A program made the translations under genes and the position numbers. 64,000 nt of DNA from Deltaproteobacteria bacterium (GTDB lineage Bacteria; Myxococcota_A; Polyangia; Fen-1088), in assembly GCA_016935975.1 (NCBI GenBank), contig JAFGPX010000145.1, positions 1 to 64,000 of the forward strand, written 5' to 3'. Of the stretch, positions 49,175 through 58,569 are shown piece by piece. The notes under the pieces were generated by a model, which was given only the letters and a program-made list of their open reading frames with translations, ran no database searches and was not told the origin of the DNA. Every line of letters begins with the position of its first letter. Within the stretch, counting starts at the first letter, position 1.

Positions 49175-50227
49175 CTACCAGGCTTCGATGGCGCCGATCG
49201 AGGGGATGGACGAGGTCAGGGGGATGGTGTCGATGCCCCGCGCGCCCATGACCGCCAGCTCGTAGCGCACCCGGGCCAGCGGCAGCTTGCTGTTGGCCGT
49301 GTCCACCTCGACGCTGTACTGGGCGTAGGCCTCGCCGCTGATGCGGCTCGGCTCGTCGGCAAAAAGGCTGTTCCGCGCCAGGTAGGCCTCGACCTCGGCG
49401 GCCTTCTCCACCGGCACGTTGAAGAGCAGGAGCACCTTGTTCTCGGCGTTGATGGCGCCGTACAGGTTGAGCAGGAACATGCGGAGTAGCTGCAGCTTCG
49501 CCGCCTCGCCGCGTATCTTGGGGTTCACCCAGATCGACGTGCCCGAATCCATGATCTCGTCGATCACGCGCAGGCCGTAGTTCCGAATGGCGCTGCCGCT
49601 CTGGCTGATCTCGAGCCCCACGTCGGCGCCGCCGTTTAGCACCTTGGCCTCGGTCTTGCCCCAGGTTTCGTAGATGAGCACCCCGCGGTCGATCTTGGGC
49701 GGAGTCGAGTATTTCTGCACCGAGAACTGGCCGAACGACGCCGCCACGCCGGCTTCGTCGAGACGGCCCATGATCCATTCGAGCGCGAGGTAGGGCAGCT
49801 CGGCCACGGCCGTGACGAGCGGCTTGCGGGCGGCCAGATCCTTGAAGAACTCGACCGCGCCGCCCGGCTCTTGGTCGGGCCTGGCGATGCCGACCAGACG
49901 CACGCTACCCCGTCGCAGCGACAACACGCGCCGCAGCTCGATGTCCTGCCGGTATTCGTACTTGAGCTCGAGCACGCGCTCGCGAATCCAGTCGTCGCCC
50001 GCGATGGCCACGTCGAGCTCGCCGATACCGAGCTGGGTGGCGAACTCTTGCGGCCGGCCGTCCCAGCCGTAGAGGAAGGGCACGGTCACGAACTTGCTGG
50101 GCCCCCCCGACTGATAGCCGGCGGTGCGAAAGCCCGCCTGCTCCAGAAGCTCCACCAGGTTGCCGCCCCGGTTGGGATCCGCGAGCGAGCCCGCGGGCAT
50201 GCCGATACGAAGGACGTCGTCACTCAT
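49175..50227 (-). CDS. ATP phosphoribosyltransferase-like protein (HisG family, divergent)
   Basis: ATG 50227 gives 350 residues, longer than long-form HisG (about 300). Residues 5-110 match the HisG N-domain (LRIGMPAGSLADPNRGGNLV, LGIGELDVAIAGDDWIRER). A second lobe follows, with QKYSTPPKIDRGVLIYETWG, GGADVGLEISQSGSAIRNYG and VIDEIMDSGTSIWVNP, resembling the HisG phosphoribosyl-binding region 'DIV.TG.TL..N'. The C-terminal 90 residues have an ACT-like regulatory fold. True HisG makes phosphoribosyl-ATP in histidine synthesis. No other his biosynthesis gene is near and the motif is altered, so a paralogue with another substrate is possible. Confidence 0.72.
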   Translation of the reverse strand: MSDDVLRIGMPAGSLADPNRGGNLVELLEQAGFRTAGYQSGGPSKFVTVPFLYGWDGRPQEFATQLGIGELDVAIAGDDWIRERVLELKYEYRQDIELRRVLSLRRGSVRLVGIARPDQEPGGAVEFFKDLAARKPLVTAVAELPYLALEWIMGRLDEAGVAASFGQFSVQKYSTPPKIDRGVLIYETWGKTEAKVLNGGADVGLEISQSGSAIRNYGLRVIDEIMDSGTSIWVNPKIRGEAAKLQLLRMFLLNLYGAINAENKVLLLFNVPVEKAAEVEAYLARNSLFADEPSRISGEAYAQYSVEVDTANSKLPLARVRYELAVMGARGIDTIPLTSSIPSIGAIEAW

Positions 50228-50324
50228 GAGGGCGCCAATCCTGCCCCGCAATCCGGCTGCTGTCACGTCTTCATGGAACGAACGACCGTGGCGACCGCAT
50301 CACGCTGCTGTTAGAGTGAAACCC

Positions 50325-51290
50325 GTGCGTCGTGTCTCGGTCGCTATGCTGGTCGTGCTGCTCGGCGCCGCGGGCCGCGCCCGGGCCGAGGACAAGCCGG
50401 CGGCGACGGCTGGCGTGCTCGCCAATCCGGCCACATCTCCGCTGCCCGCCGCCGAGGCGACGCCGCCAGCGCCGGAGCAAACCCCATCCGCTCTGCCGCC
50501 GGCTGGCGGCTCGCCCCCGACTGGCTATCCGCCGGCCCAGCCCTTCGGCTATCCACCGGGCTACGGCTATCCGCCGCCCGCGTATCCTCAGGGCTACCCT
50601 GCCTATCCCTACGCCTACCCGCCTGCGCAGCCGCAGAGCCCGCCGGATGCCGGCCCCCCTGCCCCGCCGACGCCCGAACCGCCCGCGCCCCTGCCCACGG
50701 GCCGCTGGCGGCTGGGCGGCTCCCTGGTGCTGTTCCCGCAAGGCTACCTGTCGTTCGACCATCGGCTCGGCGGGGAATCGATCGACAACTACGCCCGGTC
50801 GACCATTTCGAGCCCCGGCATCGCCGGCTTCGCCGAGGTCGATCTCGTTCGGTACCTCTATCTGGGCCTCGCCGCGCAGTTTCTGCCCTGGGTCGAGTGG
50901 ACGCAGCCCGAAGGCTCGAGTGCGCGAGGCTCGACCTGGGGTGGCAGCGCCCGCGAATTCGATCTGCTGCCGCACATCGGTTTGGCCTTCGCCACCTCGC
51001 CGCGCCTGCGCATCTTCGGCTACCTGGGCGCCGGCTATTCGCTTCTTGACGCCTCCGCCGTCACGGGCCCCCAGTACATCGAGCTCGAAACCATGCACGG
51101 CTTCGTCGTGCAGACCGGAGGCGGCGCGCGCTTCGCGGTCGGCGAGCACGGCTTCTTCGCGGTTCGCGGGTCGTACCAGCGGGGCTATCACGGCCAGGAG
51201 GAGCGGAGTCCAACCACCGGCCTATCGAGCGAGGCCCGCCTGCGCTCCAGCTTCATCGGCTTGCACGGCTCGGCCGGCTACTGGTTCTGA
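50325..51290 (+). CDS. Outer-membrane beta-barrel protein with Pro/Tyr-rich stalk
   Basis: GTG 50325 gives 321 residues (GTG 50316 is in frame). The signal peptide (VAMLVVLLGAAGRARA) is followed by a low-complexity stalk of GYPP/YPP repeats (about 60-125). A barrel-like region follows: WRLGGSLVLFPQGYLSFDHR, SSPGIAGFAEVDLVRYLYLG, LRIFGYLGAGYSLLDAS, and the terminal GLHGSAGYWF ending in Phe, as required for Bam recognition. It is likely an 8-10-stranded outer-membrane porin-like protein of unknown function. TAGAGT 7 bases before GTG 50325 could be a -10 box. Confidence 0.78.
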   Translation: MRRVSVAMLVVLLGAAGRARAEDKPAATAGVLANPATSPLPAAEATPPAPEQTPSALPPAGGSPPTGYPPAQPFGYPPGYGYPPPAYPQGYPAYPYAYPPAQPQSPPDAGPPAPPTPEPPAPLPTGRWRLGGSLVLFPQGYLSFDHRLGGESIDNYARSTISSPGIAGFAEVDLVRYLYLGLAAQFLPWVEWTQPEGSSARGSTWGGSAREFDLLPHIGLAFATSPRLRIFGYLGAGYSLLDASAVTGPQYIELETMHGFVVQTGGGARFAVGEHGFFAVRGSYQRGYHGQEERSPTTGLSSEARLRSSFIGLHGSAGYWF

Positions 51291-51661
51291 CCGCCGAGAG
51301 CCCCGCCAACTGCTTGGCGAGATCGGGCCGCGACGAACCTACGATCGCATCGGGCCGCGCTACACGTGGACGACGTGCCCGCCGCCGCGGCCCGGTTCGG
51401 ACTGCACCCTGGAAGTGGGCAACTCGACGTCGTCCCGGTCAAGCCGGCCGACCGCAGAGTCAAACAGCGCTCGCGCGAGGAAGGCGGTCTGCGCCGCGTC
51501 TCCCCCAGGCGGATGGCCGCGGATCTGGGCGACGGCACGGCTTTCGCGGCCACGCTGCGCTGGCTGGCCAGGCACGAGGCGCAGTGGTGTCGTCCGATGC
51601 CCGAGCGCATTTCCCCGGGCACGACCGGAGCGCGGCGGAAAGCGCCGGCCCCGGCTCTCGC
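51291..51661. other. Intergenic stretch without recognisable gene
   Basis: 371 bp between the convergent beta-barrel and hybrid-kinase genes. All six frames have short GC-driven open frames, none with a protein-like pattern that I recognise. No clear terminator with a T-tract is visible. Confidence 0.4.
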
Positions 51662-54136
51662 TCAGCTCGCCAGGACCGAAGCCAGCACCCGGCTCATCTC
51701 GGACAAGTCGTAGGGCTTGGCCAGGACTTCGCAGAAACCGTACTGCCGGTAGTTGGCCATGACCGGATCTTGGCTGTAGCCGCTCGACACCACCACCTTG
51801 GCGTTCGGATCCAAGGCCAGCAACTCGCGCACCGCCTCGCACCCCCCCATGCCTCCGAGCACCGTCAGATCCATGATGGCGAGTCCGAAGGGATTGCCCT
51901 CGTCCCGCGCCTGGCGCCATAGATCGACGGCCTGGCGGCCATCGCAGGCCAGCGTCACCCGGTAGCCCAGCGTCGAGCTGATGCGCGCGGCGATGTTCCG
52001 AACCCCCTCCTCGTCGTCCATGATGAGAATGCGACCGTGGCCTCCCCCGAGCGCGGGCGGGGGCCTGTCGCCGGCGGCCGGCACGGACGCGACCGCGGGC
52101 AGGAGCACGGTGAACACGCTGCCGCCCCCCGCACGCGGCGCGGCCCAGATGGCGCCTTGGTGGTTGCTCACGACGGAGTGGCTCACGGCCAGACCGAGGC
52201 CGCGCCCATCGGGCTTGGTCGTGAAATACGGATCGAAGATGCGCGAGCGATCCTCCTCGGAGATCCCCGGGCCCCGGTCGGCAACGCTGATCGCCACGTA
52301 GTCGCCGGGCGAAAGCCCGCGCACCTCCGCCTCGCGGAGATGGCGGTTCTGCGCCGTGATCGCGATCTTGCCGGTGCCTGCCATGGCCTGGCTGGCGTTG
52401 AGGACCAGATTGCGCACGACCTGGCCGATTTGCCCTTCGTCGCCGTCGATGGCCAGCAATCCGTCCGCGCAGTGGAGGTCGCACGCCGTGCCCCGGCCGC
52501 GCAACGCCAGGGACGCGCTCTCGCGCAACAGCCCGTCGGGCCGAAAAGCCCGGCGCACCGGCTCGCCGCCACGGGAGAAGGTCAGCAGTTGCTGCGTCAG
52601 GTCGCGGGCACGTAGGGAGGCCTGGATGATCTCCGCCACCGCCTCCAAGGCCGCCCCATCCGCGGCCAGGCTGGACCGCAAGAGCGAGGCGTTGCCCAGA
52701 ATGGCGGTGAGGATGTTGTTGAAGTCGTGGGCGATGCCGCCCGCGAGGATGCCCACCGAGCGCAGCTTCTCGGACTGCAGCCGCTCTTGCTCGAGGGACT
52801 TCCTGTCCGAGAGATCGCGAACGACGCTGAGGACTTGCTCGATCCCGTCCTTCTCGATGACCGAGGCGTTGATGAGCACCGGCACGGTGCTGCCATCCGA
52901 GCGAGCGTATTCGATCTCCAGATCCCGCAGCATGTTGCGCTCGGAGCAGGCCGCGATGGCACCGGCCTGGCGGGCGCGATCGCGCTCGACCGTCCATTCG
53001 GCCACCGCGCGTCCCCGGATCTCCTCGACCGTCCGGTGTCCCGAGATGCGCGCGTACTCGGCGTTCGCGTCCAGCACGCGCCCTTGCCGATCGACAATCA
53101 CGAAGCCGGTCGCCGTGGTTTCGACGAGCGCCTTGTACTTGCGCTCGCTCTCCAGCAGCGCCGCTTCGGCCCGATGCCGCATGATGGCGCCGACCAGAGC
53201 CTCGCCGACCAGCCACAGCAAGGCCATCTCGTCGTCGGTCCACGCGCGCGGCCGCCTGACAGCGTCGATCCCCACGAAGCCGCCCAGCGTGCCGCCATGG
53301 ACTATCGCCGCGCACACGAGCGAGCGAATACCAGCCTGCTCGAACTCGGCCCGCTCCGGACCGGCTTCGGCCGGCAGCGCCGCGACGTCGGGCACGGCCA
53401 CCACCTGGATGCGGCGCAACTCGCGCATGAACCATGGAAACCCCTCATCCGTGGGCAGGTTCTGCAGCCGCTCCCTCTGGGCGGAGATGCCCTCGGCGAC
53501 CCACTCGTGCGTATTGCTCATGGAGCGTCCGTCCGGCGAGAACAACAACACGTAGCTGCGATCCACCCGCATGAATCGGCCCAGCTCGCCCAACGCCTCG
53601 AGGATGCGCTCGTCGAACTGGCGCGGCGGCATGTCGGCGACCAGCCGGGACGAGATGCGCAGAATGATCTCCTCGAAAGAGGCCTTGCGCTGCAAGGCCT
53701 CCTCGGCGCGGACCCGTTCGGAGATGTCGACCACGTAGCCCTGCAGCCCGATGGGACGGCCGTCCTTGGTCAACACGCTGGCGTGCACCAGGCCGGGAAA
53801 GACGCTGCCGTCCTTGCGCAGGATCCGGTAGGTGAACCCCTCGGTGGTTCCCTCGGCCAACCGTCTGGCGAGGTTGGCCGCGAGACGCTGCCGATCCTCG
53901 GGCACGACCAGCTCGGTGGCCGAGACGCCCCGCTCGAAATCCGCAATGCCGTAGCCATAGCTTTCCATGCCGGCGCGATTGACGTAGGTCAGGTGGCCTT
54001 GCATGTCGGTCTCGAAAGCGACCAGCGGCAATCGGTCGAGCAGATCGCGGAACCTCGAATCCTCGCTGGCAACCGGCGCTTCGGGCGCCGGACTTCGTCC
54101 CCGCTGGTGCCCCATCGGTCCCCGCTTGTGCCCCAT
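51662..54136 (-). CDS. Hybrid sensor histidine kinase (PAS-GAF-PAS-HisKA-ATPase-REC)
   Basis: ATG 54136 gives 824 residues; ATG 54115 is the second copy of a 21-bp direct duplication at the start. Order: PAS at about 30-150 (FETDMQGHLTYVNRAGMESY), GAF at about 175-320, PAS at about 335-460 (GFVIVDRQGRVLDANAEYAR), HisKA with the canonical GGIAHDFNNIL near 480, ATPase domain (LNASQAMAGTG, ADRGPGI, GRGLGLAVSHS) and receiver at about 690-815 (IMDDEEG, MDLTVLGGMGG, LAKPYD). In the receiver the phospho-Asp in IMDLTV is present. It has no membrane helix, so it senses cytoplasmic ligands or light/redox via PAS/GAF. No separate output regulator is adjacent. Confidence 0.93.
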   Translation of the reverse strand: MGHKRGPMGHQRGRSPAPEAPVASEDSRFRDLLDRLPLVAFETDMQGHLTYVNRAGMESYGYGIADFERGVSATELVVPEDRQRLAANLARRLAEGTTEGFTYRILRKDGSVFPGLVHASVLTKDGRPIGLQGYVVDISERVRAEEALQRKASFEEIILRISSRLVADMPPRQFDERILEALGELGRFMRVDRSYVLLFSPDGRSMSNTHEWVAEGISAQRERLQNLPTDEGFPWFMRELRRIQVVAVPDVAALPAEAGPERAEFEQAGIRSLVCAAIVHGGTLGGFVGIDAVRRPRAWTDDEMALLWLVGEALVGAIMRHRAEAALLESERKYKALVETTATGFVIVDRQGRVLDANAEYARISGHRTVEEIRGRAVAEWTVERDRARQAGAIAACSERNMLRDLEIEYARSDGSTVPVLINASVIEKDGIEQVLSVVRDLSDRKSLEQERLQSEKLRSVGILAGGIAHDFNNILTAILGNASLLRSSLAADGAALEAVAEIIQASLRARDLTQQLLTFSRGGEPVRRAFRPDGLLRESASLALRGRGTACDLHCADGLLAIDGDEGQIGQVVRNLVLNASQAMAGTGKIAITAQNRHLREAEVRGLSPGDYVAISVADRGPGISEEDRSRIFDPYFTTKPDGRGLGLAVSHSVVSNHQGAIWAAPRAGGGSVFTVLLPAVASVPAAGDRPPPALGGGHGRILIMDDEEGVRNIAARISSTLGYRVTLACDGRQAVDLWRQARDEGNPFGLAIMDLTVLGGMGGCEAVRELLALDPNAKVVVSSGYSQDPVMANYRQYGFCEVLAKPYDLSEMSRVLASVLAS

Positions 54137-54204
54137 CGCAAGAATACTACCGCACCTTGCCGCCTCCTCGCGATGATGGCGCGTCTCGCACCCGGCCTTG
54201 GCGG

Positions 54205-56361
54205 TCAGGCTCGTCGGAGATTGGCCAGCGCGGCCGCCGCGCACAGGGCCGCTCCCAGCCCGGCCACGGGAAGCAGCCCGAGCAGCGGGATGGCGAGCAT
54301 GGTCACGAGCAGAGCGGCCCCCGCGGCACCGGCCAGATCCCAGGCGTAGATGCGTGCGGCGGCATGGCCGCGCGCCGAGGCTTCGACCGCCAAGGGGTAG
54401 ACCGCGCCCGTGGTCGCGCCGACGAGCACGATGCCCAGCACGACGGCCGGTCCCGCGAGTGCGGGCAGGCTCTGCCCGATGATCAGAAGCCCTGCCGCGA
54501 GCGAGGCGACCGCCGCGGCGAGAGCGAGCGCGGCGGCGAGGGCGCGCTCGCGGTCGAGGAAGCGCGAGGCGAGCAGCGCCCCGGCGGCCATGCCGGCCAT
54601 GAAACCGGCGAGCATGCCGCCGAGCGCGTGGTAGAGGTGCCCAACCAGGGCTTGGAAGCCGAGAAGCAGCACGATCTCCAGCGACATGCCCGTGGCCCCG
54701 GCCGCGGCCGCCGCGAACCCGGGCGCCCGGCCGCCGCGCCGCAGGGCGAAGGCGAGGCCGGCCAGCGCCAAGATGGCGCCCGGGAAGAGCCATCCCACCC
54801 ACGGCCGGCGCACGAACCCGAGGGCGGCGCGGCCGAGCTTCGGCGAGATCCGCTCCAGTTGCTCGATGACGCCGAACAAGTAGATCACCGGACGAAAATC
54901 CCGGTTCTCGATCTGCGGGGCTGCGGCCAGGCCGCGCCGATACCATTGCACGTGCAGCGGCAGCAAGCGGTCGAATAGCCACGCCTGCCCGATGTGCAGC
55001 GGACGCAGGCCGCGCTCGCCGAGCCGTCGCACCAAGAGATCCGGGCGCGCCTCCACGGCCGCCGCGGAAGCCCAGAAAACCGTCTGCGCGCCCGGCGCCA
55101 CGCCGACCTCGGGAAACACCGCGGCCAGGGCCGTCAGCAAGGAGGCGTGCCGCTGCCGCGCGGCTGGATCCAAATAGGCGTCCCCGCCCGGCGTCACGAG
55201 GGCGAGGATGCCACCGGGGGCCAGCGCCCGGCGCGCGTCCGCGAGGCATTCGCGCGTCGACAAGCGGGCCACCAGCGCGTTCTGTGCCACGGGCAGGTTG
55301 ACGAGGACGACGTCGTAGCGCCCGGCGGCTGCGCGCAGGAGCGCGCGGCCATCCCGGCTAGCGGCAGCAACGCGCGCGTCGGCCAGGGCGGCCCGGGTGC
55401 GCTCGTCGGCATAGCGGCGCGCCAGCGCCAGGAGCGCCGGATCCATCTCCGCGTAGTCGAGCGCCTCGGGCCGATGCTCGAGGGCGAGCGCCAAGCCGCC
55501 GCCCAGCCCGCCGCCCGCCATCAGCACCCGGCGCGGGCGTGGATGCAGCAGCATGGGCAGGTGTGTGGTTTCCTCCGCGGCGATCGCGTCCTCGCTGGTG
55601 AAGAGCAGGACGCCGTCGTGGAAGAACACCCGCTGCTCGCCGCGCGCCACCACGGACAGAAGCCCGTAGCGCGAGGGCTGCACGGCGAGCACGCGCTCGC
55701 CGGGAAAGCGGGCACGGACGAGCGATCGCTCCACGGCCGGACAGGCCACCAGAGCGACGAGGGTCGCCGCCGCCGCCAGCCCGACGCCACGCTTGTGGGG
55801 CCACAGCACGGCTGCCCCCGCTGCCGCCGAGGCCGTGCCCGCGAGACACAGGATCCACCCGGCCGCCAAGTACTCGGCCAGCAGCGCGTGGAACAGCAAG
55901 CCCGCCACGGCCGCGCCCGCGGTTTCCGCGACGTAGATGGCCGTGGCCCGGCCCTCCCCCGCAAGCGCCGCCGCCCAGGCGAACGACAAGCCGCCCAGCG
56001 CGCAAGCCGGCAGCAGAGCCGTAAAGGACACGAGCAGGAGGAGCGTGAGGGACGGCGCCTGCCCCAACGCGCCCGTGCTCGCGAAGCGGGTGAGCCACAA
56101 GGAGCCCAGGAGCAGAAGCGGCGACAAGACGAGCAGATGCGCCAGCCGAACCGCGGGCCGCGCACCGGCGAACCTCGCCCCGAGCCCGCTCAGAAGGCCC
56201 GTGAGGCACAACCAAAGAAAGAGCACGAGCCCGAGCACCAGCTCGTTGCCCTGCGACAAGGCGAGGATCTCGCGCAACATAACCACCTGCGCCAGCAGCG
56301 CCGCGGCCCCCGCGGCCGCGATCGCCCGGCGGAGGGCGGCTTGGCTCGGAACTAGCTCCAT
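54205..56361 (-). CDS. Multi-pass membrane protein with spermidine-synthase-like domain
   Basis: ATG 56361 lies 10 bases inside the upstream radical SAM gene, and the protein has 718 residues. About six or seven N-terminal helices (15-210) are followed by a soluble SpeE-like methyltransferase-fold domain (about 230-460: LMAGGGLGGGLALALEHRPE, ALDYAEMDPALLALARRY, YDVVLVNLPVAQ). A second set of about seven helices (545-715) follows. Membrane-embedded relatives of polyamine synthases share this layout. The usual catalytic 'D..DP' is VNLPVAQ here, so polyamine synthesis is doubtful. Overlap with the radical SAM gene implies co-translation and a linked function in the AmmeMemoRadiSam locus. Confidence 0.82.
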   Translation of the reverse strand: MELVPSQAALRRAIAAAGAAALLAQVVMLREILALSQGNELVLGLVLFLWLCLTGLLSGLGARFAGARPAVRLAHLLVLSPLLLLGSLWLTRFASTGALGQAPSLTLLLLVSFTALLPACALGGLSFAWAAALAGEGRATAIYVAETAGAAVAGLLFHALLAEYLAAGWILCLAGTASAAAGAAVLWPHKRGVGLAAAATLVALVACPAVERSLVRARFPGERVLAVQPSRYGLLSVVARGEQRVFFHDGVLLFTSEDAIAAEETTHLPMLLHPRPRRVLMAGGGLGGGLALALEHRPEALDYAEMDPALLALARRYADERTRAALADARVAAASRDGRALLRAAAGRYDVVLVNLPVAQNALVARLSTRECLADARRALAPGGILALVTPGGDAYLDPAARQRHASLLTALAAVFPEVGVAPGAQTVFWASAAAVEARPDLLVRRLGERGLRPLHIGQAWLFDRLLPLHVQWYRRGLAAAPQIENRDFRPVIYLFGVIEQLERISPKLGRAALGFVRRPWVGWLFPGAILALAGLAFALRRGGRAPGFAAAAAGATGMSLEIVLLLGFQALVGHLYHALGGMLAGFMAGMAAGALLASRFLDRERALAAALALAAAVASLAAGLLIIGQSLPALAGPAVVLGIVLVGATTGAVYPLAVEASARGHAAARIYAWDLAGAAGAALLVTMLAIPLLGLLPVAGLGAALCAAAALANLRRA

Positions 56362-57461
56362 ACGCCGGGGATTCCAAACCCGCAGAACTCGCAGCGACCG
56401 TTCTTGATGTGCATGCCTTCGAGCTCGAAGCCCCGCCGCGCCACCACGGTCTTGCCGCAGCTCGGGCAGATGGTGTCTTCGCCGGACAGGCCCGGGACGT
56501 TGCCGGTGTAGACGAAGCGCAGGCCCTCGGCCATGCCGATCTCGCGACAGCGAATCAAGGTCGCGTTGGGCGTGGGCGGCACGTTCTTCATCTGGTATTC
56601 GGGATGGAAGCGCGTGAAGTGCAGCGGCACGTCCCGGCCCAGGTGGCCTTTCACCCAGCGGCACATGGCGCGGATCTCCTTCTCGCCGTCGTTCTGGCCG
56701 GGGATGCACAGGTGCACCAGCTCCAGCCACACGCCGCTTCTGGCGATCACCTCCAGGGTCTTGAGCACGGGCTTGAGCTCGCCCTTGCACAGCCGCCGGT
56801 AGTAGTCCTCGTCAAAGCCCTTGAGGTCGACCTTGATGGCGTCGAGGTGCTCGAGCACCTCTTGCATGGGCGCGGCCTCGCCCGAGCCGCCGGTGACCAT
56901 GGTTGCGGCCACGCCGGCCTTGTGCGCCGCCTTGGCCGTGTCGATGCAGTACTCGAGAAAGACGATGGGCTCGGAGTAGGTGAACGTCACGCAGGCGCCG
57001 TAGCCCTTGGCCATGGCCACGACCTCGTCGGGCGGCATGAAGTGGAAGTCCACGTCCTCCGGCCGGGACTGCGAGATGTCCCAATTCTGGCAGCACTTGC
57101 ATTCCATGTTGCAGCCCGCGGTGGCGATGGAGAAGGCGCGGCTGCCCGGCCGGAAATGGAAGAAGGGCTTCTTTTCGATGGGATCGACGTGCACGGCGCA
57201 GGGCTGGCCCCAGACGAGGGTGAAGTACTCGCCGCCGCGGTTTTCGCGCACGCCGCAGAAGCCGCGCTCGCGATCGTCGACCTGGCAGTGCTTCGGGCAA
57301 AGCTGGCATTCGACGCGCTTGCCGGGCAGCTTCTTCCAGAAGCGCGCCGGAAAGGCGCGCGGCGCGCCGCCGGCCAAGGCGCGACGGCCGCCCAAGGACC
57401 CCGCCGAGGCGGCCACGGCGCAGCCGCCGCAGGTCAGGAAGAAGCCACGTCGCGAGAGCAC
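56352..57461 (-). CDS. AmmeMemoRadiSam system radical SAM enzyme with Tat signal
   Basis: GTG 57461, two bases after the previous stop, gives 369 residues. The N-terminus SRRGFFLTCGGCAVAASAGS is a twin-arginine signal. After a Cys motif (ECQLCPKHCQVDDRERGFCG, near 55-75), the radical SAM cluster CNMECKCCQNWDISQ (CxxxCxxC) is near residue 118. TYSEPIVFLEY and VDLKGFDEDYYRRLC continue the barrel, and a C-terminal zinc-ribbon-like CPSCGKT...CEFCG ends the protein. It matches the radical SAM component named for co-occurrence with AMMECR1 and Memo proteins; the reaction is not established to my knowledge. A Tat signal on a SAM-radical enzyme, which needs reductant and SAM, is unusual. Confidence 0.9.
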   Translation of the reverse strand: MLSRRGFFLTCGGCAVAASAGSLGGRRALAGGAPRAFPARFWKKLPGKRVECQLCPKHCQVDDRERGFCGVRENRGGEYFTLVWGQPCAVHVDPIEKKPFFHFRPGSRAFSIATAGCNMECKCCQNWDISQSRPEDVDFHFMPPDEVVAMAKGYGACVTFTYSEPIVFLEYCIDTAKAAHKAGVAATMVTGGSGEAAPMQEVLEHLDAIKVDLKGFDEDYYRRLCKGELKPVLKTLEVIARSGVWLELVHLCIPGQNDGEKEIRAMCRWVKGHLGRDVPLHFTRFHPEYQMKNVPPTPNATLIRCREIGMAEGLRFVYTGNVPGLSGEDTICPSCGKTVVARRGFELEGMHIKNGRCEFCGFGIPGVWS

Positions 57462-57463
57462 GG

Positions 57464-58546
57464 TCAGACCTCGATTTCCACGATGTCGATGCGCGCGCGA
57501 TCGGCTTCGCCCAGGCCGAGCTTGCCGGCCGTCGCGAGATGGGTGGGGAAGAGGCCCTCCTTGTCGAGCGGCGGCAGGCGACGCTTGGCGCGCAGATCCT
57601 CGAGAATGCCGAGCCCCACGGTGTCGATCGCGACCAGGTCGGTGGCGAAGAGCAGCAGGTTGGCCACCTCGGCGGCGCCGGGCTGGTAGCTCGGGCCGCC
57701 CTCCACCACCGGACGGAGCGCGTCCATGATGACCAGCCGCTGCTTGTCGCGGATCGCGGGAATGGCATTGACCTCGGCGATGTACGGGTCGCACTTGTAA
57801 AGGTGCATCTTGTTGGGGTTGTGGATGCAGCCGAAGTTGTTCTTGAGCGCGCCGGTCATGCCCGAAAGCATGTGCTGCTTGAGCACGGGCAGGTTGATCA
57901 CGCCATCGACCTGACGAGTCAGCACGCGAGCCAGGCGCGACGCCGAAGACGGCATGAGCGCGATCTCCTCCTCGTGGCCGGCCTCGTCGTTGCCCACGCA
58001 CCGGTAGCCGTCGCGCCGATTCGCGCCAAACCCGGACTCGGTCAGGTCGCGCTTGAAGCGATCGAAGACGATCTGTTGGCGCGGCTCGATGTCCGCCTTG
58101 CCGAGCAGCGCGGACAGCTCGTCCACCAGCTCGAAATGCGTGGCCGCCTGTCGCGCCGCCAGGCCGTTGATCTTGAGCCCCACGCGCTCGCCGGCGCGCA
58201 CGTAGCTTGCGAGCGCCCGGGCCGCGTCCTTCTCGCCGGCAAGCGCCAGAAGACCGGCCTCGAGCATGGCCCCGAGCGCCCCGCGGTCGGCGTCATAGCC
58301 CTGGGTCAACGCCCGGCGCGCCTTGACCACCACGACGCGCGGCTTGCCGCCCGCGGCCACCACGCGCGCCGCCTCGGTTCGGGTCGCCGCCGTGGTCACG
58401 GACGACGTGGCCTGCCCGGTCGCCGGCGCGCTTTGCTGCGGCTGCTTGCCGGCGCAGGAAGAGCTGCACCCCGCGGCGGCGAATGCGCCCGCGCCCAGCG
58501 CCTGCAGGAAGCGGCGTCGTTCCGGACTGTTGCCGTCCCGATTCAC
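57464..58546 (-). CDS. DUF362 protein with Tat signal
   Basis: Encodes 360 residues. The Tat signal ERRRFLQALGAGAFAAAGC ends in a Cys-rich SSSCAG, so it may also be lipidated. The mature part matches DUF362: VVVVKARRALTQGYDADRGA, GLKINGLA, VDGVINLPVLKQHMLSGMTG, ALKNNFGCIHNPNKMHLYKC and VAIDTVGLGILE. DUF362 proteins often accompany iron-sulfur or radical enzymes, and their chemistry is unknown. Here it sits 2 bp before the radical SAM gene and after the Memo-AMMECR1 gene, in the same direction. Confidence 0.88.
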   Translation of the reverse strand: MNRDGNSPERRRFLQALGAGAFAAAGCSSSCAGKQPQQSAPATGQATSSVTTAATRTEAARVVAAGGKPRVVVVKARRALTQGYDADRGALGAMLEAGLLALAGEKDAARALASYVRAGERVGLKINGLAARQAATHFELVDELSALLGKADIEPRQQIVFDRFKRDLTESGFGANRRDGYRCVGNDEAGHEEEIALMPSSASRLARVLTRQVDGVINLPVLKQHMLSGMTGALKNNFGCIHNPNKMHLYKCDPYIAEVNAIPAIRDKQRLVIMDALRPVVEGGPSYQPGAAEVANLLLFATDLVAIDTVGLGILEDLRAKRRLPPLDKEGLFPTHLATAGKLGLGEADRARIDIVEIEV

Positions 58547-58569
58547 GAAGCGAAGTATAGCGCCGGATC

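Noticed and set aside
51291-51661. Small genes in the convergent gap
   Set aside because: Several open frames exist on both strands, but none shows domain motifs, ribosome sites or a plausible hydrophobicity pattern.
54137-55249. Extension of the hybrid kinase frame into the spermidine-synthase-like gene
   Set aside because: The sequence is Arg/Pro-rich out-of-frame translation of the membrane-protein gene. PAS homology starts only after 54136.
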